From Pseudomonadota bacterium (GTDB lineage Bacteria; Verrucomicrobiota; Verrucomicrobiia; Limisphaerales; SXTU01): a stretch of 64,000 nt of DNA. A program made the translations under genes and the position numbers. The notes under the pieces are model-generated. The model searched no databases. It was not told the origin of the DNA and saw only the letters and a list, made by a program, of their open reading frames with translations. Shown here in pieces: positions 25,601 to 37,600 of the stretch. Location: positions 1-64,000 of the forward strand of contig RFSE01000012.1 of assembly GCA_009924135.1 (NCBI GenBank), in the 5' to 3' direction. The first letter of the stretch is position 1. Each line of letters opens with the position of its first letter.

Positions 25601-28600
25601 CGGCGGCGCGACGAACCAGTCGGTGACGGTGACCTTCACCACGACGGATGGCACCGCTCACGCAGTGACCGATTACACCAACGCCACGACGGGTGTCACC
25701 TTCGCGGTGGGCCAGACGAGCACGAACCTGCTGGTGGGCATCCGGGACAATGTGCTGGCCGACGGGGACCGGACCGTGGCCTTGAGCCTGTCCGGCACCT
25801 ATGACCGCCTGACCAATTCGCTGGTGCTCAACAATGCCCAGCAGCCCGCCACCGCGACGCTGACCATCATTGACAACGACGTGTACGTGCAGTTCTCGAC
25901 GAATGCGTTCGGTGTAATGGAGAATGGTGGCAGCGCGCTGATCACGGCGATCCGCTTCGGTGTGACCAACACCGCGGTGAGCGTGAACTACGCGACGGCC
26001 AACGGCACCAATGCTTCTCCCGCTTTGGATGGCATCCACTACACCGGCCAGAGCGGCGTGTTGACCTTTGCGCCGGGCGTGACGACCCAGACCTTCCTCG
26101 TGCCGATCATTGACGACGTGGTGACGAACGTAAACCGGACGGTGAATCTTTCGCTCACGCCGGCGACGCAGTTCTACTTCAATGACTTTGAAAGCAGCTT
26201 CGGTTCCGAGTGGACGCTGCAGCCCACCGTTGGACCGGGAAATCCGGTCAACAGCCTGGTCACCAGCGTGACGCCCAGGGGTACCCGGCAATTCCTCGGT
26301 GAGTTGGCCAATAACGCCGCGATTCTCACCCTGACCAATCTGCCGACCCATACCAACCTCACGGTGACGTTCGACTTCTACATGATTCGTTCCTGGGATG
26401 GAAACCTGAGTGGCAACCTTGGTCCCGATGTCTTCGACCTGAGTGTGCTGGGCGTAACCAATCTGTTGCATACTTCATTCTGTTACGTCGGCAACCCGAG
26501 TTCGACCAACCAAAGCTATCCCGGCACCTATCCGAGTGGCAGTTACGCTCCGGGAACCGGGGCGTCTGAAGTCGCTACCCTCGGTTTCCTGTACACCAAT
26601 GGTTCTACAGTGGATCTGGCCGATGCGGTGTATCACCTGACTTACACCTTCCCGCATGTGGCCAGCTCGGTGGTGATCCGGTTTGCGGCCACGAACTTGC
26701 AGGACGGGGTCAATGAGGCTTGGGGCTTGGACAACGTTTCCGTGCTCGGCGGCGGGACGCAGTTGAGCGCGCCGGTGCCGAATAATTTGTATTTGGGCAC
26801 CAACAGCTTCGCCGTACTGACGATCACGAATGACGACCTGGTGGACATCATTGCCGGCACGGTAGATCAGACGCTTCAGCTCCCGCTCGGGGCCAATGGT
26901 CCGGTCTTGGCGTCCTTGGTGGATCCCAGTGGTCGTTTGGTGGTGGGTGGTGATTTCACCACGCTCAACGGGGCCAGCGCGGTGCGGGTGGCCCGGTTGA
27001 ATGCGGATGGTACGGTGGATAACACCTTCACTCCGGGCCTAGGGGCCAACGGGGCGGTGTATGCCATGGCCCAACAGCCATTTTATACCAACGCCGTGGT
27101 AATCGGTGGTGCGTTCACCACAGTGAACGGGGTCAGCCAGAGCTACCTCGCCCGCCTCTTCTCGACCGGCCAAATGGATCCGACCTTCCGCGGCGGGGTG
27201 GGCCCGAATGGGATTGTGCGCGCACTGGCAGTGGACGCCACCGGCAATACCTTGGTAGCCGGTGATTTCACCACGATGGAGGGCTTGAGCTACAACCATA
27301 TCGCCCGGGTGGACACGAACGGCAACCTCGACGCGACGTTCAACATCGGCACCGGCGCGAACGGCGCCATCCGTGCGGTCGCGGTGCAGCCGAACGGGCA
27401 GATCCTGATTGGCGGCGATTTCACCACCTTCAACGGCTTGAGCCTCGCCCGGATTGCACGGCTGAATGCCGACGGCTCGGTGGATTCACTCTTCACACCC
27501 GGCTTGGGTGCGGACGCCTCGGTCAATGCACTGGCCTTGCAGACCAACGGCGCGATTGTGGTTGGCGGTTCATTCCTGACTTTCAACGGGCTGACCCGCA
27601 ATGGCATCGCGCAATTGACCACGAATGGCGTGCTGGATGCCACGTTCAACGCCGGCACGGGAGCTGGTGGCGGCCCGGTGCAGGCCTTGTCCGTGTCCAC
27701 CACCGGCCAGATCCTGGTGGGAGGATCGTTCACCAACCTGAATGGTTACGCGATGAGCCGTGCCGCGCGCTTGAACGTGGACGGATCTGTGGATACGACT
27801 TTTAACGCGGTGGTGGGTGTGACGAATGTTTATACGGTGAAAGTGATTCAGCCGGTCATCTCAGTCCCGGCGGCGGGCAAGGGTAACGGTGGCGAAGACC
27901 GCCGCTCGGTGGACACCGGGGTTAACCAGGGCACGATCCATGTGGACTATAGCTTCGGCCAAAATCCGAATGACCTGCGCATTTACTATGATGGCGTGTT
28001 GATCTTCGACACGGGCAATGTTTCGACTGGCACCGGCGGTGGCGCGAAGCCCTACGGGCCGTTCAACACAATCGACATTCCCTATGGACCCGGGTTGGGG
28101 ACTACGGTGGAGTTTGTGATTGATGAGGGGAAGGCGAATGGTTCGTTGTGGTATTACTTTGCCACCATTACGCCCGCCACCTTGCCCAAGGTGGCCATCG
28201 GTGGTGATTTTACATCCGTCAGCGGCGCGGTGCGTGACCGTTTGGCCCGGCTTAACACGGACGGTTCGCTGGACACGACCTTTGGTGTCAACACGACCGC
28301 CAAGGACGTCCAGGCGCTGGCCATCTATACCAACACGGCCCTGCCCACCATGCTTGGCAAGTTGATGGTGGGGGGCGACTTCACCGTACTCGAGGGGGTG
28401 GCCGTCAACTATCTGACCCGCCTGAATGTGGACGGCACGGTGGATCTCGGTTTCAGCACCGGCTTTGGCCTGAATGCCCGGGTCAACGGACTGGCGGTGC
28501 AGCCGGATGGCAAAGTGCTCGCGGTCGGTGACTTCAATACCGTGAACGATTCCAGCCGGAACGGGCTGGCCCGCTTCAACGTGGATGGCTCGTTGGACAC

Positions 28601-31600
28601 ATCCTTCGATCCCGGCACAGGGGCGGACAACTCCGTGCTGGCGGTGGCCTTGCAGCCCAATGGCCTGAGCATTGTCGGTGGTCAGTTCACGGTGTTGAAC
28701 TCGACGCCGCGCAACTCGATTGCCCGCTTGAATGTCGATGGTACCGTGGACGGCTCGTTCAATCCCGGCACCGGGGCCAATGGTGCGGTACGTGCGGTGG
28801 CCATTCAGAGCGACGGCAAGGTGCTGATTGGCGGTGACTTCACGGTGGTCGCCGGTGTGGCGCGGAATCATATCGCCCGGCTGCTGACCAACGGCGCCGT
28901 GGATTTGACCTTCACCTCCGGGACCGGGCCGGACAACACGGTGAATGCGATTGCGATTACGGCCAGCGGCAAGGTGCTTGTCGGCGGTGCTTTCGTGAAC
29001 GTCAACGGGACCAACCGGAACCGGATTGCGCAGTTGAATACCGATGGTTCGCTTGATCTGGGATTCAATCCGCAGGCGGGGATGGATGACTATGTCGGGA
29101 CCATTGCCCTGCAGGCGGACGGCCAGATCGTGGTCGGCGGCGGCTTCACGACGGTCAATGGCGTGGGCCGGGCCCGGGTGGCCCGTTTGAATGCCAATGG
29201 CACCTTGGACCCGAACATCAACTTCGGCACCGGCGCGGACAGCCCGGTGAGCGCGGCTCTCATCCAGACCTTTGATGACCGGCTCGTGCTGGGCGGTTCG
29301 TTTACCAACTTCAACGGGGTGGCGTCCGATCATCTGGTGCGCCTGATCGGCCGTACCAACAGCGGGTCCGGCACGCTGGCGTTTAGTTCCAGCAGCTACA
29401 CGGTGGCGGAGAGCGGGCCGACGGTGACCGTGACGGTGAACCGTTTGAACGGGTTGAGTGGGACTTTGGATTACGTGCTGACCAATGCCAATGCCGCCCT
29501 CGGCTCGGCGGTGCAGGGGACGATTATCGGTGGGGTTACCAACGGCAATTACCTTTTGCCCTTGACGAACCTCACGTTCGTGGCCGGCCAGAGCACGATG
29601 GACCTGATCATCGGAATCGTGGATGACAACGCCAATAATACCAATCGCGTGGCGAGCTTGCTGTTGAAAGACAAGAACAGCACGAATACGGCCACCGCTA
29701 CCCTGACCATTGTGGACAATGATGCGGTTCCGAACTTTAGCTTGGCCGGCTACTCGGTTACCGAGACCGGCGGCGGGGCGACGATCACCGTGAACCGCTT
29801 GGGCGGCACGGCCAACGCCTATTCCGTGCAGTTTGCCACGTCCAACAACACGGCGGCGGCGGGCATCAACTACACCGCGACCAACGGGACGTTGAGCTGG
29901 GCGGACGGTGACGTGACCGCCAAGACCTTCCTGGTGCCGGTGACGCACAGCCTGCTCACCAACGGCAACCTCTTCGTGAACCTCTCGCTCTTCGGCGCGA
30001 CGAATACGACCTTGGGTACCGCCGTGACCAACTGGCCCGGCCTGACTAATGCGCTGCTGACCATCATCGACGCGGAATCGGCGCCGGGCCGCATCGGCTT
30101 CACCAGTGCGGCTTACTCCGTGCAGGAGAGCGTCAGCTCGGTGACCATCACGGTCAACCGCACCAACGGCAGCAGCGGGGCGGTGTCCGTGGGTTACTCC
30201 ACGGCTGCGGGCGGCTCGGCGGTGGCGGGCTCCAATTATGTGAACGCCGCCGGCACCTTGACCTGGCCCAACGGCGACAATTCGCCGCGCACGTTTACGG
30301 TGCCCATCCTTGACAACCGGATCAGTGACGGGAACAAGACCGTCCTACTCCAGTTGAGCGGCTTCACCGGCGGTGCGACCCCGGGCATTGCCACGGCGAC
30401 CCTCACGATTGTGGATGACGAGAGCGTCGTGGGCTTCAGCGCCAGCAGCTACAGCGTGGCGGAAAACGCGGGCACGGCCACCATCACCCTCCTCCGCAGC
30501 GGGGCGACGAATCTGCCGGTGACGGTGACCTTTGCCACGGCCAACGGAACCGCTGTCGCCGGGACGGATTACACAGGCCAGAACAATACCGTGACCTTCG
30601 CTCCCGGCCAGGTCACCCAGAATTTGTTGGTGAGCATCACCGACAACTTGCCGTCGAACGTGGACCGTACGGTGCTGTTGAACCTGACCGGGGCGAATTC
30701 ACCGGCCAATCCCGTGGTGCTGGATGGCACGCTGCGGGCGACGAACGCGACGCTGACGATCGTGGACAACGACGTGTATGTGCAGTTCACGACGAACGCG
30801 TACACGGTGGCGGAGAATGCCGGGAGCAAGACCATCACGGTGGTGCGCTCGGGCGTGACCAACACGACCGTGAGCGTGAACTATGCGACCACCAACGGGA
30901 CGGCGCTGGATGGGTTGAACTACACCGGCCAGAGCGGCGTGCTGACCTTCGCGCCGGGCGTGACGTCGCAGACGTTCACGGTGCCGATCATTGACGACCT
31001 GATCGTCAACGCCGACCGGACGGTGAACCTCTCGCTCACACCGGCGACGCAGTTCTACTTCAATGACTTTGAGAGTGGGGCAGTGGGTTCGGAGTGGAGC
31101 AGGAGCAAACTCGATGTGACGCCGCGTGGTGCAAGGCACTTCCTTGGGCAGTTCTTTACAAACGACAGCGTGAGTTTGTCGCTTACCAATCTTCCTAATC
31201 ACACGAATCTGACAGTTTCGTTTGATCTTTATGTCATTGGCTCCTGGGATGGTAACATTAGTTCGTTGACTGGTCCGGACATCTTTGACCTGACCGTGGT
31301 GGGTATAACCAATTTGTTGCACACCACGTTTGGAAACTTTGCGGTCCAAGCATATCCTGGTACCTATCCTTCGTCGAGTAACCCTTGGGGAACGGGTGCA
31401 AGCGAAGTCAGCGATCTCGGATATTTTGCATCGACTGGTCCCGGTGGTCAATCCATAGACTCCGTATATCGCCTGACCTTTACTTTCCCGCATAGTGGGC
31501 AGGGGGTTACGTTGCAGTTCTCGAGCGCCTTGCTTGATCTTCAGCCGGATGCTGAAAGCTGGGGCCTGGACAACGTCTCTGTGGTCGGTGGCGGGACGCA

Positions 31601-34600
31601 GTTGGGTGCCCCGGTGCCGAACAACCTGTATCTGGGCAGCTTCAGCAACGCGGTGCTGACCATCACGGATAACGAGACCACCAACCTCGTGGCGGGTACG
31701 GCGGACCCGCTCTTCAGCCGGGGCTTCGGGGCCGATGGCCCGGTGTACGCGCTGGCCTTCACCTCCACCAACGCGGTGATGGTGGGCGGCAGCTTTACGA
31801 ACCTGAACTCGGCGCGGGTGCCGGGCCTGGCGCGGGTCTTTACCAATGGCTTGGTGGACTCAACTTTCAACCCCGGTACCGGCCCGAATGGCGCGGTGTA
31901 CGCGTTGGGAGGGCAGCCGCTCTATTCCAATGCCGTAGTGATCGGTGGTGCGTTCACTAGCTACAACGGCACGAGCCGCAGCTACTTCGCCCGGGTATTC
32001 CCGGATGGCACGCTGGATCCGACTTATGTGCCGGGCACCGGCCCGAACGCGCCGGTGCGCGCGCTGGCCGTGCAGGGTGACAACTCGGTGCTGGTCGGCG
32101 GAGATTTCACCACCGTCAACGGCCAGTCCTACAACCACCTCGTCCTGGTCGATACCAACGGCAACGTGGATTCGACGTTTAACATTGGCACCGGGGCGAA
32201 CGGCACCATCCGCGCAATCGCAGTGCAGACCGACGGCAGCATCCTCGTCGGCGGTGACTTCACCACGTTCAACGGCCTGAGCCTGCCCCGGATCGCCCGG
32301 TTGAATTCGGACGGCTCGATTGACAGCAACTTCCATCCCGGCCTGGGCGCGGATGCGAGCGTGACCTCGATCCAGGTGCAGACCAACGGGGCCATCCTGG
32401 TGGGTGGCAGCTTCACGACTTTCGGCGGGTTCACGTTCAACGGGATTACCCGGCTCAACCCTGATGGGTCGCTGGATGTCACGTTCAACGCGGGTTTGGG
32501 TGCGCTCGGCGGCGGGGTGACTGCCGTGGCGCTGCTCAATAATGCACAGGTGGTGTTGGCCGGTACCTTCACGAACGTGAACGGTTTTGCCCGCAGCGGC
32601 TACGCGCGGTTGAATGGCGACGGCTCCGTGGACACGGGGTTCAATCCGGGCGCCGGCGCTTCGAACGTATATGCCATGGTCTCGTCATTGCCGGCGGTCG
32701 TGGTGCCGCCGGTGCTGTCCAATGGCAGCACCAACGAGTCCGTCCAGACGATCGATTCACAGGCGACCAGCGGCACGCTGACGGTGAACTTCAGCACGGG
32801 CAAGGCACCTGACACCCTGAGCGTTTATTACAACGGCGTACGGTTGCTCTACACCGGCTATGTTCAGTCCACGACTACGAGCGGAGCGAAGGCTACCGGT
32901 CCGTTCCTCACCTACGTGGTCCCCTACGGCCCCGGACCTTCGACCTTGGTCACAGTCATCATCAATGAAGGTGGCAATACGAATAGCGGCAGTGGCGACA
33001 AATGGTATTACAACACGAGTCTCTCGCCGAATGTGAAGCCGACGACGGTCATTGGTGGTGATTTCGCCAGCACTGGCGGGCTGCCGCAGGCGCGTCTGGC
33101 GTTCATCCGGGATGACGGCTCGGCGGACCCGCTCTCGGGTGTCGGCACGCTGCCACGCTCGGTGTTGGCACTGGGTACTTACGTCAACAGCGCGGTGCCG
33201 TCCCAGTTGGGCAAGCTGGTGGTCGGTGGCAATTTCACCTCGCTGGGCGGCGTGGCGGTGGGGAATGTGGCCCGGTTGAACCTGGATGGGACCGTGGACC
33301 TGAGCTTCAGCCCCGGTGCCGGTGCCAGTGGCCCGATCAATGCGCTGGTAGTGCAGGCCGACGGCAAGGTCGTTCTGGGCGGCGCGTTCAACACCTACAA
33401 CGGCGTGGGCCGGACGAACCTGACGCGGGTGAACACGGACGGCACGTTGGATACGGGCTACAACTCGTTCGCCGGGGCCAACAGCCCGGTGCTGGCGTTG
33501 GCGTTGCAGCCGGACGGCAAAGTCGTGGCGGGCGGCGAATTCAACCTCGTGAACACAACGCTGCGCAACTTCGTGGCGCGGCTGAACACGGACGGTACGT
33601 TGGACAGCGGGTTCAACCCGGGCACCGGTGCGGATGCACGGGTGCGGGCGGTGGCGGTTGATGGAAACACCAATGTGCTGATCGGCGGCGACTTCACCGT
33701 CGTGAGCGGGACGACGCGCGGGCATTTGGCGCGGTTGAAACCCAACGGCACCTTGGACCTTTCTTTTGCGAACAACCTGAGCGGCGCTGACAACTCGGTG
33801 AATGCGATTGCCCTGACCTCCGCCGGCGAGGTGGTCATCGGCGGTGCCTTCACCTTCGTGAACGGCACATCCCGAAACAGGATTGCGCTGTTGGCGGGGG
33901 ACGGTTCCTTGGACAGCACCTTCAACCCCTTAACCGGCATGGACAGCTTCGTGTCCGCACTGGCGGTGCAGGCCGATGGGTTGATCGTGGCGGGCGGCGG
34001 CTTCACCAGCGTCAACAATCTGACCCGCGGCCATGTGGCGCGCCTCAATCCGGATGGGACCCTGGATGCCGGCATCAATTTGGGCACGGGTACGGAGGAT
34101 GCGGTGAACGCGGTCCTCGTGGAAACGTACGATGACCGGCTGGTGCTGGGTGGTCAGTTCACGAACTACAACGGGACGATCGTGGACCACGTGGTGCGGG
34201 TGAACGGACGAAACAATACGGGCTCCGGCACGCTGGCCTTTGCGGCCGGCAGCTACACCGTGAGCGAGAGCGGTCCGACGCTGACGGTGACGGTGAACCG
34301 GTTGGGCGGATTGAATGGGCAGTTGGATTACTTGCTCACCAATGCCAATGCCTCCGTCGGAGCGGCGGTGCAGGGGACGATTATCAATGGTGTCACCAAC
34401 GGCAATTACCTCCTGCCCCTGACGAACCTTACGTTCGTGGCCGGCCAGAACACGACCAATCTCGTCATCGGCATTGTGGATGATAACACCAACAACACCA
34501 ACCGCGTGGCCATCTTGCTGCTGAAAGACAAGAACAGCGCCAATACGGCCACGGCCACCTTGACCATCGTGGACAACGATTCGAACCCGAATTTCAGCCT

Positions 34601-37600
34601 GGCCAGTTACACGGTCTCGGAAGGGGGCGGCAGCGCCACCATCACGGTGAACCGCCTCGGCGGCAGTGCGGATGCCTACACGGTGCAATATGCGTCGACG
34701 AACATCACGGCGGCGGCGGGCGTGAACTACACGGCGGTGGGCGGGACGCTGGGCTGGGCGGATGGGGATGTGACGGCTAAGACCTTCCTCGTACCGGTCA
34801 CGCACAGCCTGCTGACCAACGGCAACCTCACGGTTTCCCTGTCCTTGTTCAACGCGACGAACACGACGCTGGGCAGCGGGGTTACGCTGACCGGCCAGAC
34901 GAATGCGACACTGACGATTGTGGACATTGAGTCCGCCCCCGGCCAGATCGGGTTCCTCAGCACGAACTTCAACGTGATGGAAAACAGCAACGCTGCGGTC
35001 ATCACGGTGATCCGCACCAATGGCAGCAGCGGCGCGATGTCGGTGAACTATTCCACGGCAGACCTGCTGGCGACCAACTTGGTGCACTACACGAATGCCA
35101 GCGGCACTTTCAACTGGAACAATGGGGACAACTCCGCCCGCACGTTCCTGGTGCCGGTGCGGGACGATTTTGGGACCAACCAGAACCGGACGGTGAGCCT
35201 GCGGTTGAGCGGCTTCGTGGGCGGCGCCACGCCGGGCATCACCAATGCGACGCTGACGATCGTGGACAACGACAGCCTGGTCGGTTTCAGCGCGACGAAC
35301 TACACGGTGCTGGAGAATGCCACCAATGCGACCGTCACCATCCTGCGCAGCGGCGCCACGACGCTCCCGGTGACCATCAACTTCACGGCGACCGCCGGCA
35401 CGGCGGCCAGTGGCGATTTCACAAACACCTACACGTCCATTACGTTCGCCCCCGGCGTGATCAGCACGAACCTGTCGATCGGCATCACTGACAACACGAA
35501 TGTGAACGCCGACCTGACGGTGCTCCTGGGCATGAGTGTCGTGGTCACGAATTCGCCGACCAACGCCGTGGTGTTCAATCCCGCCTCGCTGCCCACCGTC
35601 GCGGTGCTGACGATCGTGGATAATGACACGCATCTTGACTTCAGCTCGGCGACCTACTCCATCGCCGAGAACGCCACCAACCTGCTGGTCACGGTGGTGC
35701 GCTCGGGTGTCTCCAACACCTTGGTGACGGTGGACTTTGCCACGACGAACAACACGGCTGTCGCGGGCCTGCATTATCTCGGGACCAACGGGACGTTGAC
35801 CTTCACCAACGGGGTGACGAATCAGACCTTCCTGGTGCCCATCATCGACAACACGGTCCTGAACCTTTCGGCCCGGACGTTCAACCTCCTGTTGAGCAAT
35901 GTCGTGGGTCCGCAGGGCGGGACATCTGATACGCGCCTGGGCAGTGTGACCAACTCGTTGGTGACGATTGTTGATGACGAAAGCACGGGTGCTGTGGCGG
36001 GCAGTGTTGATGCCGGTTTGACCAGCGCATTTGGTGGCGGCCCGGTGTTTGCCCTGGGCATCGGAGCCAACCCGGCGTTCCCCAATGTCGTGGGCAAGCT
36101 CGTCGTGGGCGGTGACTTCACCAACTTCAACGGGGTGGCGCAGAACCGGCTGGCGCGGTTGAACCTGGATGGGACGCTGGATGCAACCTTCAACGTGGGG
36201 GTGGGTCTGCCGGGCACGGTCCGGGCCTTGGTGGTGGCCGCTGATGGCTCGGTCTATGTGGCGGGGAACTTGAACACTGTTTCTCAATTCATTGGGAACA
36301 TCACCCGCTTGGATTCGACCGGTGCCGTGGATCTCAGTTTCAATAGCGGACGGTTCCTCACCGACAACCCGGTGTTGGCGCTCGCCGTGCAGGCGGATGG
36401 GAAGCTGGTGGTGGGTGGCCAGTTTACCACGCTGATGAGCGTCCAGCAGGCTTTCATCGGACGCCTTAACGCTGATGGCTCGATGGACAACACGTTCAAC
36501 GTAGGCGCCGGTCCCGACGCGCCGGTGCGGGCCGTGCAGGTGCTGCCGGATGGCAGCGTGATCATCGGCGGCGACTTCACGACGGTGAACGGTGTGGTCA
36601 GCCCGCGGTTGGCGCGCCTGAGCACCAACGGAACGGTGGACGCCACGTTCGCTGCGAACCTTACCGGTGGCATGGACGGTCCGGTGTTTGGTCTGGCGCT
36701 GCAGAATGGCACCAACCTCGTGGTGGCCGGCCAGTTCACCCGGGCGGGCAACGGCACCCATCTGAATCTGGCCAGAGTGGCCCTGAACGGAAGGGTGGAT
36801 CCGAACTTTACGGCCTCTGTCAGCGATTATGTCAACAAGGTGACAGCCCAGGCTGATGGCAAGGTGATCCTTGGTGGCGGGTTTACGTCGGTGAACGGAC
36901 TGGCCCGCAGCCGCGTCGCCCGGCTTAATGTGGATGGCACGCTCGACGCCAACATTAACTTCGGTACCGGAGCGGACGCGGATGTGGAAGCCGTGCTGGT
37001 GCAGCCGGATGACGGTCGGATTGTTCTGGGCGGCCAGTTCCGGAATTTCAATGGCGTGCCGCATGCCGGCCTGGTGCGGCTCAATGGACGCGACAGCACG
37101 GACGGTGGCACGCTGGCCTTCAGCCAGGCAAATTATGCGGTGGCCGAAAGCGGACCGTCCGTCGCGATTACCATCACCCGTTCCGGAGGTTTGAACGGAA
37201 GCTTGACTGTGACGAATACCTCCGCCGACGGGACGGCGACGAACGCGTTACACTATGGCGCGGTGAGCAATGTCTTCATCTTCGCCAACGGTCAGGCGAG
37301 CACGACTTTCACCGTGCCGATCAACGACAGCGATGCCAGTCCCAATACCAACCGGACGTTCCAGCTCAATTTGGCGGCGGCCACCGGGGTGCTCGGGAGC
37401 CCGGCCAGCGCCACGGTCACGATTGTGGATAATGATGCCAATCCGAACTTCAGCGTCGCCAACTTCAATGCCACCGAGCTGTCTGGCAGTGCGGTCATCA
37501 CCGTGAACCGCCTGGGCGGCAGTGCCAACGCCTACACCGTCCAGTATGCGACTGCCGACAACACGGCCGTGGCAGGGGTCAACTACCTGACGACCAGCGG

